Origin: Psococerastis gibbosa
Lineage: Eukaryota > Arthropoda > Insecta > Psocodea > Psocidae
Reading direction: 5' to 3'
Assembly (NCBI GenBank): GCA_963971405.1
Contig: OZ020484.1
Span: forward strand, 29,720,770-29,784,769
Length of the DNA stretch: 64,000 nt
The position numbers and the translations under genes are program-made. This document shows, piece after piece, positions 1 through 10,140 of the stretch. Below the pieces are notes generated by a model. It was given only the letters and a program-made list of their open reading frames with translations. It did not search any database and had not been told where the DNA came from. Each line of letters starts with the position of its first letter. Position 1 is the first letter of the stretch.

Positions 1-66
1 TTTGTATTGAGTCTCAAACCTTCTGTTTCACTGTCTAGTTTTCTACCAACTGGACTATTGCAGACT
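1..66 (-). repeat. tRNA-derived SINE head fragment (family Y), copy 1
   Basis: Read on the minus strand this has the start of a tRNA-like pol III promoter (CCAGTTGGTAGA, A-box-like), followed by a degenerate GGTTTGAGACTC in the B-box position. The same arrangement recurs at 25315-25380, where the B box is GGTTCGAGATTC. The two copies align over about 60 bases with many substitutions, so both are old. The element may continue beyond the left edge of the window. It is called a SINE fragment because it is tRNA-like and repeated; no poly-A or simple tail is visible. A decayed tRNA pseudogene pair is the alternative. Confidence 0.5.
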
Positions 67-1085
67 TTTCTTACTGAGGCGAAAAGAAAGAAGAAACATT
101 TCTTATTGATTTCAATAAAGAAAAACTGCCCAGTTCCCAATATCCTGCTGCGGCCCATTTAAACGGCTGTGGTTGCAGATAATTATTGTATAAATGAATG
201 AATGTTAGTGCACTGCTGGAATTCCAGGGACCCCTCCAGGCGAATGCCACGTGACTTTCCAACTGGAAATAAACACAAGATGTAATTTCATCCTGAAGCG
301 CCACCCCCTCCCGTTTCTTTTCGATGCAGTTGAAGGCATTATAAGACACGAAGGTCTTCTTTTACAAATCTTCAGTAAATGTAAACTGTCGTAGGCTTTC
401 TTGGTGTACGTTAAGTATACAATTTTCCGCATTTCAAGCTTTTAGTGATTCAGAGTGTTGTATTGTACATTTACATTTAAAATTTGGCCTGAATTATTTC
501 GAAAGTTTATTTTTTCACTTATAACCCAGGTCCTACAAATGCAAAATCGCACTACCTCTACACCATCTAGCCCTCTTTTAACCATTTCCGATTTCTTGAT
601 ACTAACATGATGCTCTGACGACAACAAGGAGAAAGCAAAACTAAAATGTAAAACCTGGCCAAGCGTACACTGATATTTAAACTATCAAATTGCCAGTTTG
701 GCGGGAACCGCGGCCAATGATGTCTCTCTACATTTTAAAGAACTCTATGTGGTGGCCATTCTATATGACACACAATGGAATCTGCTGTCATGGAGTAGCG
801 CCTCAGTTAATGCCTCTTTTCACGGTTCATGGGCTATGAAAAGCACAACAAATACCAATCAACATCGATTCCTACAGCAAAAGGTCATTTACTATTGTAT
901 AAGAGCGACTTTAAAGACAGGGAGGGGGGGGGGGGGTTCTATCGCCCCCACTAATTGTCCATAAAATATTTTATATTAGTACCTACTCCATTTAGTCACG
1001 CATTTTAAGTACGTAGACTATTACGATACATTGGTCTACAATGGAACACAATACAAGATACTAAAGGACAGGGGAAAAGCTTTAC
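67..1085. other. Unassigned stretch, no gene seen
   Basis: AT-rich sequence with only short open frames (under 95 codons) on both strands and no recognisable protein family. The only notable feature is a pure G tract at about 921-936 followed by TTCTATCGCCCC, resembling the poly-G/poly-C tracts at transposon-like ends elsewhere in the window. No matching terminus was found nearby. Confidence 0.5.
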
Positions 1086-1087
1086 AA

Positions 1088-1615
1088 GTGTAAAAATGAA
1101 ATATCTCATGAAATATCGATCGCATTCGTAGAACTATCAAAAATATCACATCCCTTACAAGAACCCGAGCATTTTGGTACATAATAAATAAATAGTACAT
1201 ATTGACTTTTTGTTCTATTACTAAGCCAACCTAGGGCTATAAAGCCCTCTATTACACTCAACTAGGGAGGCCTGGGACAGCCAGCTTTACAAGCCAACAA
1301 CCGTTCGGATGAAAGTCGGAGCCTGTACCACTACTCTACATGACTTGCCAAATATGTCCTGCCAAATATGATGGCTATACGATTGTAAGTGCCTTATTCT
1401 AACACCGATTGGCCATAATAGACAATATTTATTTGTGCAAAAAGAAGGTCGGTGAGGTCGTCAGGACGAAGGAGTTCGAAAACTGGCCAATCGGTGTTAG
1501 TGATAGCCACACATCATGCATATCAAAATGTAGAAGAGTATTTCATCTAATGGACTAGAAATGTTTGAAGCTCCAAATTAATATTTCCTGTGAAATTAGA
1601 ATCTTTACAAAAAAA
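1088..1615. repeat. Hairpin repeat family D, copy 1, interrupted by a SINE
   Basis: The left arm starts around TGAAATATCGATCGCATT (1118) and includes CATTTTGGTACATA (1171). The inner arms hold an exact 16-base inverted repeat, TAACACCGATTGGCCA at about 1400-1415 and TGGCCAATCGGTGTTA at about 1484-1499. The right arm carries the complement of the outer part (ATCAAAATGTAGAAGAGTATTTC, shortened here, at 1521) and ends near AATATTTCCTGTGAAATT. A SINE (1200-1346) lies in the left arm. Other copies or single arms of the family are at 23.7, 26.1, 28.6, 34.7, 35.3, 37.7, 58.6 and 63.1 kb. No transposase is present; a non-autonomous foldback/MITE-like element is the likely nature. Confidence 0.65.
1200..1346 (-). 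repeat. tRNA-derived SINE, family 1, copy 1 (internally deleted)
   Basis: Minus-strand copy of the family best seen at 44232-44440. The conserved body is present (CTAAGCCAACCTAGGGCTATA, shortened, around 1221-1241), as is the tRNA-like head (complement of ACCACTACTCTACATGAC at 1327). About 60 bases of the middle, including most of the B-box region, are missing compared with the full copies. It sits inside the left arm of a hairpin repeat, so it inserted after that element. Confidence 0.8.
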
Positions 1616-1936
1616 ACGCGCAGTGGAGTGTCCAATATAGGTGCTCTTTATAATAATAAGAATAAGCTGGCTACGCTGTTGAAAGTTAAACTAAAAGTCA
1701 GAGTTGCCTGCAAGACCTTGCTCGCAGGTAGCAAGCAACATTTTAAGAGATGTTCACCTTCACTTTACAATGGGTACTTCCGCGGTACCTCCCGGGTATT
1801 TACTTTCCAGACGCTATGACGCTCCCTCAAATCCCTCCTGCCACATGCATGATAGCCAGCACATACGTCGTACCTATAAGCATTTTGTGCCTTTAATAGG
1901 TCAAATTGGTAATATTATGCAGGGTGCAGTTGGTTA

Positions 1937-2090
1937 GGAATAGTCCAAATTTTTACTATTACTAGACTATTAAAATAAAATGGACAGGAATAGTCCAATT
2001 GGTCGAGAACTTGACTATGAAAATGGTCCGGCATAGTCCAGTTGGAAGTGAACTTGACCATGAAAATGGTCAGGTATAGTCCAGTCCACC
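1937..2090. repeat. 43-bp tandem repeat, about three units
   Basis: The phrase TAGTCCAA/TAGTCCAG recurs at 1941, 1991, 2034 and 2077, each copy followed by a line of the form TGGNNGNGAACTTGACYATG and AAAATGGTC. The two clean intervals are 43 bases; the first is about 50 because of an A/T-rich insertion. Units differ by a few substitutions. It shows no coding potential. Short local duplication is the simplest explanation. Confidence 0.75.
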
Positions 2091-2094
2091 TGAC

Positions 2095-2945
2095 CTAGGT
2101 CTACCCAACCCTTACCTTCATCGATATAGATCGGCTGCTGGTCATGTTGCTGACCACAACATCCCAAATTATGCAGTGGTCAAGAGAGGTCTTCTACCAG
2201 CCCTCAGGTCTAGACATCATTGTGTTGTTGGGCCACGGCGTGTTGTTTTCACTTTTAAAAGGGCGAAGGAAAATGAAAAACGTTGTAGCCTATTCTGCCT
2301 ACAATGCAAGTGGGCTATGTAATAATAAACTGCATTTCACATTTTTTACACTTCATTTCAACCCCAGCAATTTAAGTTAATTACTAATGTCCTACTGTCT
2401 CCCTCCCCATCAGAAATTAACTTATCACCCTTGCAGACGGCCAATCCCTCTACATCCTTACATTTGTCTACTTCGGTCTCATCTACGCTAATGCCTCCAA
2501 ATTTAGCAGTGTTACAGGCAGGTTCAGATAGGCCGATGTCGTCACTAGCGGTCAGACCCACACAGGCCCGTGGGCGGCCCGGGGCCCCCACGTACCCTTG
2601 CAGATCCCCCCGCGCAGTCTTTGAATGAATGCGCCTACGTGAGCCTGTTCGCGACACCTAGCTGCAGTTGCCCAACTAAAGACCAGTCCCTCCTTAGGCC
2701 CTCCGATTATCCTATCCGATCTCAATAGGTCGTTACCTTTGAGAAGATATTTCCTGGGCAAGGCAGTTGGTCCCACGCACGATAACTATGTGTACATCAC
2801 CATCGCTTAGTGTATATAAACGAGAACATTTATGACAGCGCCCGTGAAAATAGTCCCAAAATTGTAAGAGTGCCAGAGAAGAGGAAGAGGGTCATCCCTT
2901 TCGACTCCTGCACTATTTTTTCTTAAGGCCAAACCGGAGGGTTGT
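2095..2945. other. Unassigned stretch with a GC-rich island
   Basis: Mostly featureless. Around 2560-2680 the composition becomes GC-rich (GTGGGCGGCCCGGGGCCCCC region), with overlapping open frames of 65-99 codons on both strands. None resembles a family I recognise. The minus-strand frame 2358-2657 is the least repeat-like in composition, but it has no identifiable motif and could equally be a decayed retrotransposon piece. Confidence 0.4.
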
Positions 2946-2954
2946 GGCCTTGAC

Positions 2955-3550
2955 CGTTGAATACATAGAAATATAATAGAACTGGAGCGGCGGGAGTCAT
3001 AATATGCCTTACGAGGCACCCGTTAATCATAGTAGTAGTAGTAGTAGTGTTCGTCGGGTTAATAACGACTTAGGCCTCATATATGGGCCCATAGAGCGAC
3101 CCCGACTTGACTGTCCTATGCCAGCCCATAGGACAGTGGACCTCCTGATTATAGTGGATTCCGAACCACTTGGGAAACACAGTGAAGTCACACGATTAGT
3201 TCGGAGGTGACCAGGATAAGTCCTACCATGTTTCCCTACCGGCACTGTGCACACGACCAAGTTGTCTGCGGATTTGAACCTGCACTGGTCAGCTGGATTC
3301 AACTTGGTATGGCGGCCGGCTCCCGTTAACCATAAGCCAACTATCAGAGATAAGTACCAACGCAAAAAATATCAAAGTCTTACACATTGCAGCATAGCAA
3401 AGCGGACACCTGGACCCCGTCAAAAACTCTGTAGTTTAGTAGTTAGCTTGTGCAGGCTATTTCCCGCCGAATTGCGTACTTATCTTGTGCAGGCTACACT
3501 AGCAGCCATATTGATAACGGTCTCCAGCCACGGGATCGTTGAATATCCAT
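2955..3550 (+). repeat. Dispersed repeat S, copy 1, interrupted by a SINE
   Basis: Two segments, 2955-3035 and 3323-3550, align continuously to the minus strand of 13520-13865. Shared landmarks are GGCGGGAGYCATAATATGCC, the GCCAACTATCAGAGATAAG segment and CCATATTGATAACGGTCTCC. The gap between the segments is a SINE-like insertion flanked by a repeated CCCGTTAAYCATA. Open frames in both copies read similarly (LRT...VQATLAAILITVSS), but each copy is short and carries no known domain, so I treat it as a repeat and not a gene. Which larger element it came from is unknown. Confidence 0.7.
3036..3322 (-). repeat. SINE-like insertion with (TAG)n tail and target duplication
   Basis: Read on the minus strand, this insertion begins after TATGGTTAACGGG and contains GCAGGTTCAAATCCGC (about 3275-3290), a good pol III B box. 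It ends in (CTA)n just before TATGATTAACGGG. The 13-base flanks differ at one position and look like a target-site duplication, because the uninterrupted homologue at 13.8 kb has this sequence once (GGTTAACGGG). An A box is not clear. Length about 287 bases. A tRNA-derived SINE is the best fit; an R2-type short element cannot be excluded. Confidence 0.65.
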
Positions 3551-5625
3551 TTTATAAACAAAGCCCCGCGTCTCGTACCTGTTTCGTATTTGACTTGTAT
3601 TATTTCAAATAATTGCAGTTTTACCTATTTCTGGCGCTTTCCTGTCAAATTAAGTGTTGAGCTTCTAACTGAAGTGCATTTCATTACAAAAGTTGGAGGT
3701 TTTTCTTCCCTGTGGGGCACATAAACATGTTCTAAAAGGTATGTTTTTAATTGCTTTATGCACAAATTTCAGACCTAATGTAATTGTAATTTTTGGTTTA
3801 GTCAATAGTGTAAGCATGTCTACGCGTATACTATACCCTTCTATCGATTTTTACTATACCACTGCGGTTTAAAACATATATTACGAACCCTCTGCAAAGA
3901 CATTTCCAGGCCAGTCACGTGACCCCCTCCGGTTTGGCCTTAACTACAAAGGCAAGACATCGCAATAATAAGACTGGTAGAAAAATCGGCGTTTCTGTTG
4001 GCACTAACTCGCCCACGATGACTTTGTCAACACTTGCTTTTACGTTCAACATGCGTTTCAAAGTATCTTTCAATATTCACCTAATAGGGCATAAATTCTA
4101 TTGAATGTATGTGCCTTATGATTCTTCGAGTGTGTTACGTCCCTCATACAATCTGGGGTGCATCTGTTCCCTCTGTCGACCCCAATCAACTTCCAGTTTA
4201 ACAATGATTGTTCGATACCCCACTGACCCCTATTTTGAAACAGTTCTCGCCGAAATTTACAAATTCTTAGTGAAACTTCCAGGGGTCATAGTTTTTGCGC
4301 CATTAGCCATTATTATTCATTAAACTCCACGCAATTTACCAAGTTCGGTTAATTCTTCTGACGAGTAGTTAACGGACTACGGTTCCTGTACATAGAAATT
4401 GGCAATGCCCTCTAATGTATGGTGAGTGAATGGTGGGCTAAAAATTAGCCCGTATTGTAAATAAGACAATTTTCTTTCTTCTTAGGAACTAAACGACTAT
4501 GAAATGCATACTATTGGTGATGCAATCTAAAGCGCGGAGTGCCACATCGACATACCTAAATACAATTATTACTACGGTTGCAATCCCTTTCGGCATTACT
4601 AAATTTAAACTAAACCCCCACTTTAACTGGTGACAGGCGACCATTAAAACCACTGCGCTTCGAAACAAAATTAGAGACTGCTGCTAAAACACAGACTTTA
4701 ATATAAATAATGAACCTTTGGAAAATGAGCACCGTGATGTCCAAAAGGCTTCTGCGAATACCTCTGCTGGGAGCGGTCTCGATTTAATACAGACCATGTT
4801 CGGTAAGCGCTGACTCTATCATCAGGTGGGGTGGAGATGAACCATGACCGCACCATCTCCAACACTACTTTACATTTTAAATTACAAGTGCATAAATTAT
4901 ATAGAGTTAACCGGCATTTCTTAATCGTCGACTTACGAAGCCAATGATTCTACTAATGACGTAAATATAGATGAAGGCGCAACATACTGTGCCCAGCACT
5001 TAACATTCATCACGTACAGGTATTCTTCATGATGAGCGTAAAGATTTTGATCAGCTAAACTAGTAGCATTGGATACAATTTCTAATAATTCTTGAGGGTA
5101 TCTTAAAGGTATTCCCTTGCGCTCTTTCTGTTGATTTCGCCGTGGGTAATAATCTTCTTTTACAGCAACAGATCATGATGCTACATGAGCGTAAATTATT
5201 CTGAGAGATGAATATAAAGACTAATAAAACCTCACAATATCAGAGAAGAAAACTATAAGAAACAGAATGGTCCCGAGAAAATTCGTGGAAGTGGGCTGGA
5301 GGAGTGGATGGAGGATGGAGTATATGCCGAACTAATACTGCTGTAGCGGATGGGTTGCACTACAATAATAATGTTCTGAAGCACAGGACGATAAACAACA
5401 CGCGAAATAATAATATCGAGACGAGAATGTATTTATCCAACACAACACAACACAACAAAACCGATTAAATATACAAAATAGATTACTACGAGAAACTAAC
5501 CTTAAGATTGACCGAATTGCACTGAGTCACTGACTCCTTTAGACCATCTATTTGTGTTAATAAAGGCCCGTAGAAAAATCTGGAAGCAACTGGAAATTGC
5601 TGGAAATATCATTTCTTCGCTAGAA
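3551..5625. other. Unassigned stretch, no gene seen
   Basis: Two kilobases of AT-rich sequence without a recognisable coding region, RNA gene or repeat partner in the window. Open frames are under 75 codons. A short (CAACA)n-like run occurs at about 5442-5458. Possible host introns or intergenic DNA. Confidence 0.4.
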
Positions 5626-5627
5626 CA

Positions 5628-5695
5628 GGATGGAGACTTCCATGTCCATAAGCTAAGTACAGAGGACTGTTCTAGAGGGGTCGCGAGTGGTGGAG
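5628..5695 (+). repeat. Dispersed repeat V, copy 1
   Basis: The segment GAGACTTCCATGTCCATAAG followed by CTAAGTRYAGRGGACTGTTC is shared with 47487-47560 in the same orientation, and in both places a G-rich GGCGCR/GGTCGCGAG stretch follows. It lies directly upstream of a LINE remnant here but not in the second copy, so it may be its own element. Confidence 0.55.
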
Positions 5696-5799
5696 TCCGA
5701 TGTGCAGATACCTGAGCTGCCCCTTATGAACGGGGGTTGTGTGTCCTTGGTTGGCGCGTGCATTGTGTGCATACGGCACACTGCTAATACCAGAAACAA

Positions 5800-6010
5800 G
5801 GTACCAAGAGCAGGTACACGCAGTTGGATGGCTCAGGTCGAGAGAATAGATGGGACAAGGATGCCTAAGAAGCCAGGCAGAAGATACATCAGAAAACCGC
5901 GGAAGTGGTGGCTCGATAACCTCAGTGGAGACCTACGGAAGCTAGTCTGCAGATTGAGGAGAAAGACAGCGTCGTCTGAAGAGACCAATGAAGGAAAAGC
6001 GAAGTTGTAG
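5800..6010 (+). pseudogene. Non-LTR retrotransposon, reverse-transcriptase C-terminal remnant
   Basis: The plus-strand frame reads RSWMAQVERIDGTRMPKK, then a basic linker, then RKWWLDNLSGDLRKL and a basic RLRRKTAS tail. This matches the region after the reverse-transcriptase domain of many LINE polyproteins, in which a GHVERMD-like box is followed by a GRPRKRWLD-like box and a short LRRLGV-like helix. The GH of the first box is replaced by AQ, and the frame lacks the polymerase core and endonuclease, so it is a dead 3' fragment. It is a different lineage from the remnants at 6.4 and 46.2 kb, judging by the box wording. Protein role when intact: cDNA synthesis at the target site. Confidence 0.75.
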
Positions 6011-6394
6011 AGCGCAAGGTTCGTAACCGAGTTTGGAGTGAATGAAAAGGCACCAACCAGGCAGTCTTCATTAGTATAAATGCTAAAAGTTTCGGCCGAA
6101 CGTCCATTTCCTTCCAAATTCACCCCACAGAAGAAGAGATCCAAAAGAACGGTCGCCTGGGTTATGAAAATGACAAGGCATCATCATCTCGAAAGGAAGT
6201 GTAGAAATATTCAAGATGATCCGCCACACCCTTGCAGCCAGTGAAGGGTCTCAACCTCCTACATATTTATGCACCAATTCTTTCGACGGAGGGGCAATTT
6301 ATCACAGGGGCGTTTCAGACAAATGAAGCTGTCTCCTTATAAAACCCCATTGTAATGCCCGATTATACCAGCACATCTCATACAATTCATTAAA

Positions 6395-6530
6395 AAAACC
6401 AGGGTGTTCTTCTTCTGTCGGGAGCTCTCAGTCCTTCGATCTTCCCTTGGAATATAACATGCAGAAGGCGACATGTTCCGTTCCTGAACGCATGGCCGAA
6501 GTATGTTAGTTTTTGCCTTTATTGACTAAC
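6395..6530 (-). pseudogene. LINE (RTE-like) C-terminal remnant, copy 1
   Basis: The minus-strand frame contains KLTYFGHAFRNG, then CRLLHVIFQGKIEG and a basic APDRRRTPW. This is the conserved end of the RTE/BovB-like reverse-transcriptase protein (LxYFGHIxRN...KIEGxRxxGRRRxSWLxN). The nucleotide sequence also aligns with 46200-46480, so the two are copies of one element. Here the frame ends in an A/T run just past the tryptophan and nothing of the polymerase core remains. Confidence 0.75.
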
Positions 6531-6549
6531 TCGGGAACAACGATAAGCC

Positions 6550-8415
6550 CTGCTCCTGACAACAATAAAAGGGTCAATCCAGTGTGCCTTCTGCACGGGA
6601 AGATGACTTGCAAATCTCCTGGCAACATTATTGCACTACAACAATTTTAACAGACGCCGGCCCAGTGGAATGTTTTATAGCAATGGCCGCCGTTGCAAGT
6701 GCTGCAACTCTCAGTGAATCAAGTATGTAGGCTGAACAAGGCAGACCAGTCGAGAGTCGAGTGGTTCTTTCAGTTTCCGACCAAATTTGGCAAAGGTAGC
6801 GGCTAGAAAAATACAGGGATAACGGGCTATTGCAAGGTGAAGCTGGTATTATAGCGCTTCCAGTGCCAATTCTTCCGTTCATACTTTACCAGACTTTTCT
6901 TATTTGTGGGTTTCTGGGGAAGAGCTCTCAGACTTATGCTATATAATGCGAATGCGAATTCTGAATAAATTGACAAGTAGGGCCATAGTGACAGGACGAA
7001 AGGCGACAAAATTCTTACATAGTCCACAGTGATGGATTTACCAAAAAAAAACTCGCCAAGATAAGGAAGACCACAAACCAATGGAAAAAATGAATAAAAA
7101 ATCCGTGAAAACCTTGCAAGTATATTCTCTTTCCCCCAATTATTTCGATTATATGGAGATTCCAAAAAGTACTATATAAAGAGGGCGAGGCATTGTTTAC
7201 AAATTAGTAAAACTTCCAAATCTAGATACCGTACTCAATTTTTTTTATGAATATTTTGTAATTTCCTGCGTTTTGGCTCAAACAGTAACGGCTATGGTAA
7301 AATGCTGCAAAATACCTGTTTACATACCAAGAGATAAGCCTATCTTAAAAGAGACAAACATACGCCCCTATAAACTTTGGCTGATAACTGACAATGAGAC
7401 GTGAGTAAGTGCACATATTGTCTAATCTAAAAAGTAAGCCTGCTTCGCTTTATACTAAAAGGTCCCGTATAGCAAAAATGAACATAAAGCATGTGCTCCG
7501 AGGTTCAATAATATTTCAACAACATTCTAAGATGTTGGAACTTGGAGCCAAAATATGGGGATAAACTTACGAAACGTCAAAAGCATCGATTCTGAACAAA
7601 ATTGTACATCATACATTCAAAAACTTACAGATTAATGTAATTTATAAACCCCTCCCCTTCGGGTATTCCTGGCTACGTTCGTGGCCCGTGATCTCAAAAA
7701 AGAACAAGGTTTCAACAGTTGAGGTAATTATAGAAAAGAAGACCCGAGTCTCGTTCCTGTCAATTTTCCTGTTTTAGTCGATACCTGGGCAACCTCGTTA
7801 TCCAGTGCGGTCCTGATAGCAGATTTCCATCACACTAACGCATACATAGCAAACAGTACACCAAAACATCACAAACAACTCGATGGCCTTATAAGCAACC
7901 CCCAGCTTTTTATTAGAAAAAAATCTTAATTCTCTACCTGCACAAGCTTTCTACAAAGTAACTGTTATTACTATATATGATATACGACGTTAGCAGAGGT
8001 AATAATGGCCATTCACTTTTAAAAGTTTCCAATTATGCGATTTGCCTGCAATTTCCATGCCAAAGGCTCTTTGAACCGAAAATAGGGAAAAATAGGTTTC
8101 AATGACAACCGAGTTGAACTTAACAAAATCGGCTTCGGTGTGCATGCCTACATATAGCCTTTGTACGTTGTAATTGTCTGAGAAGGCAGATGGGCGTACA
8201 TACAGTATGTTGTGCAGGCCGACAGGATGTGTTCACTTGGGTGACCTACTCAAATTCATGAAGACAACGAAAGGACATTGTGCTTATTAAATGATTGCAT
8301 ATTATGTGGATAGGGCTTAAGTGGTTTGCTGTAGTGGGCTTGTTAGTAGCAGCCGCCCATACGAGTGCTAACAATGTAACTACGTACGCTATAATGGACT
8401 GGACAATTGCAAGGT
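6550..8415. other. Unassigned stretch, no gene seen
   Basis: AT-rich, with open frames up to 112 codons on the minus strand (6827-7165). That frame is aromatic- and serine-rich with no recognisable domain, so I do not call it a gene. No repeat partner for this stretch was seen in the window. Confidence 0.4.
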
Positions 8416-8423
8416 CGCACCCA

Positions 8424-8866
8424 CCCCACATCAAAATATAGACTGAGCATGACGATTTTCTACTATAAAATAAATAAAATAGAAATACTCGATGACCTTC
8501 TGACCCCACATCAAAATAGAGAATATAGACTGAATGAGGATGCGCATTTTCTACTATAAAATAAATAAAATAGAAATACTCGATGACCTTCTGACCCCAC
8601 ATCAAAATAGAGAATATAGACTGAATGAGGATGCGGATTTTCTACTATAAAACAAATAAAATAGAAATACTCGATGACCTTCTGACCCCACATCAAAATA
8701 GAGAATATGGACTGAATGAGGATGCGGATTTTCTACTATAAAATAAATAAAATAGAAATACTCGATGACCTTCTGACCCCACATCAAAATAGAGAATATA
8801 GACTGAATGAGAATGCGGATTTTCTACTATAAAATAAACAAAATATAAAGACTCGATGACCTTCTA
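8424..8866. repeat. 91-bp minisatellite, about 4.9 units
   Basis: CCCCACATCAAAATA starts at 8424, 8504, 8595, 8686 and 8777. The three central intervals are exactly 91 bases, the first unit is 80 bases through internal deletions, and the last decays after CTCGATGACCTTCT. Central units differ at only a few positions, so the array is young or homogenised. Because 91 is not a multiple of three, overlapping minus-strand open frames of 61-119 codons recur in register with the repeat; they are a by-product and not genes. Confidence 0.95.
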
Positions 8867-9128
8867 GCTTATTTAAAGCAAAGATAAATGAGAGCGTGCA
8901 TACGTTCATCTATGAACACAACAGGACGGGAAAGGCTTTCATATTTTGTGATATGCTGCTATGACAGCGCAAGCCCCGAAAGTTCGAAAAATCTACTGTT
9001 TTTCGAAATTGGCCAATAAATGAATGACAGGTAAACTAAAAACAAAATTTTATTGTGTCCAGAATAGGTAATATGTCTTTGACAATAGAGCAATCCTCAC
9101 GACACATTCCCTACTTAAGAGGATAATA
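8867..9128. other. Short unassigned spacer
   Basis: AT-rich sequence between the minisatellite and the hairpin element. No coding or RNA signal seen. Confidence 0.4.
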
Positions 9129-9130
9129 TA

Positions 9131-9691
9131 TGCTACGTAGAAAATGAGACACGCAAAATCGTTTTTTTTTTTAATTTACTTTTTATTTAATTAAAAGAGC
9201 ATGTTATTAAACATTTGGCTCTTTTAAGTTGTAAACGAATACTTCATGCATCACATAATAGGGTATTTTTAATTCTCCTCTTTCATAATAATTATTGGGG
9301 GCTAAAATTTCGTATTATAAATTCTAAATAAGGACTTTTATTGTTTCTATTACTAAGCCAACCTAGCGGAGTTAGGGCTATAAAGCCCTCTCTTACACTC
9401 AACTAGGAAGGCCCAGGACTGCCTGCTTAACATGCTCTCCGAAGCATGGCCAGAAAATGTAGCAAATGTGGGACTCGAACCAACAACCTTTCGGGTGAAA
9501 GTCAGAGTCCGTACCACTAAGCTACATGTCCTATGTTATAACATAGAATTTATGGAAAAACTACAAAACCTAAAACTGAAAAAGCCCTATTATATAAGGC
9601 ATGAATTAGCCTTCTACAACTTAAATGAATTGATTTAATGAAAAATATATAAAAAAAAAAAAATTTTGGGGTGTCAATTTTCCACGTAACA
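9131..9691. mobile_element. TA-flanked hairpin element (family C), copy interrupted by a SINE
   Basis: The left arm (9131-9327) and right arm (9532-9691) each align to the corresponding arm of the clean copy at 36723-37092: GCATGTTATTAAA...TTTGGCTC and CTTCATGCATCA on the left, CTACAAAA and CTTCTACAACTT on the right. The outer ends (TATGCTACGTAGAAAATG and its degenerate complement at CATTTTCCACGTAACATA-like sequence) preserve flanking TA. A SINE occupies the centre near the hairpin loop. The clean copy suggests a Tc1/mariner-type non-autonomous element by its TA flank. Confidence 0.7.
9328..9531 (-). repeat. tRNA-derived SINE, family 1, full-length copy 2
   Basis: Complete minus-strand copy: 3' tail region (AAATAAGGACTTTTATTG), body (CTAAGCCAACCTAGCGGAG) and tRNA-like head with the complement of the B box (GGACTCGAACCAAC at 9471) and of the A box (GTACCACTAAGCTACATG at 9511). 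It is inserted at the loop of a hairpin element. The open frame 9432-9638 is read through the SINE and is not a gene. Confidence 0.9.
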
Positions 9692-10070
9692 TATTCTCTT
9701 ACCAGTGCTTGAAATTTAAAATATATTGTAAATAGTAGGAAAATAAGTACTTCATGTTCAAGAGGAGGGTGCTTATCGGTACCCAAGCAGCTTATTTAAA
9801 GAATAGGTAAGAATAGATAAAGGTAAGAATTCATGCAGACAGCTATGTATAAATAAGCTTCCTTCCTCCTGTATGGCTCACTTTTAACGAATGCGGCCAA
9901 ACTTTCTTACCTGTAAAAAATAGAAAATTACAAGTTAATACAAAGATCAAAATTCGCGATACTCGGAGACAGCAATCTCCTGGACATCCGCTAACAGTGG
10001 ATTGCTAAAAAAATTATGACCAATTCCTGATATCCATAACTTTTAATAAATAACCGGAGAATGTAAAAGG

Positions 10071-10140
10071 ACATGTAGAGTTGTGGTACAGACTCCAACT
10101 TTCACACGAAAGGTTGTTGGTTCAAGTCCCACACTTTATT
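10071..10140 (+). repeat. tRNA-derived SINE, family 1, head-only copy 3
   Basis: Only the tRNA-like head is present: GGACATGTAGAGTTGTGG (A box) and GTTGGTTCAAGTCCCAC (B box). After the B box the sequence switches to a T-rich run instead of the family body. It is either truncated or a separate tRNA-derived element sharing the same head. Confidence 0.7.

Noticed and set aside
3247..3612. 121-codon frame shared in part with 13516-13842
   Set aside because: The similarity follows the repeat S alignment, the first copy's frame runs out of the inserted SINE, and no domain is recognisable.
6827..7165. 112-codon minus-strand frame as a membrane protein gene
   Set aside because: Hydrophobic composition is expected from reading AT-rich DNA; no family resemblance.
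8246..8787. Three overlapping minus-strand frames beginning MMWGQKVIEYF, suggesting a small protein family
   Set aside because: They are phase-shifted readings of the 91-bp minisatellite and end within two units each.
8424..8866. Regularly spaced repeat resembling a CRISPR array
   Set aside because: The whole 91-base unit is repeated with no unique spacers, and the sequence context is animal-type.
9432..9638. Open frame with GLEPTTFRVKV wording, also at 32084-32320
   Set aside because: Both are translations of the SINE head and body, not genes.
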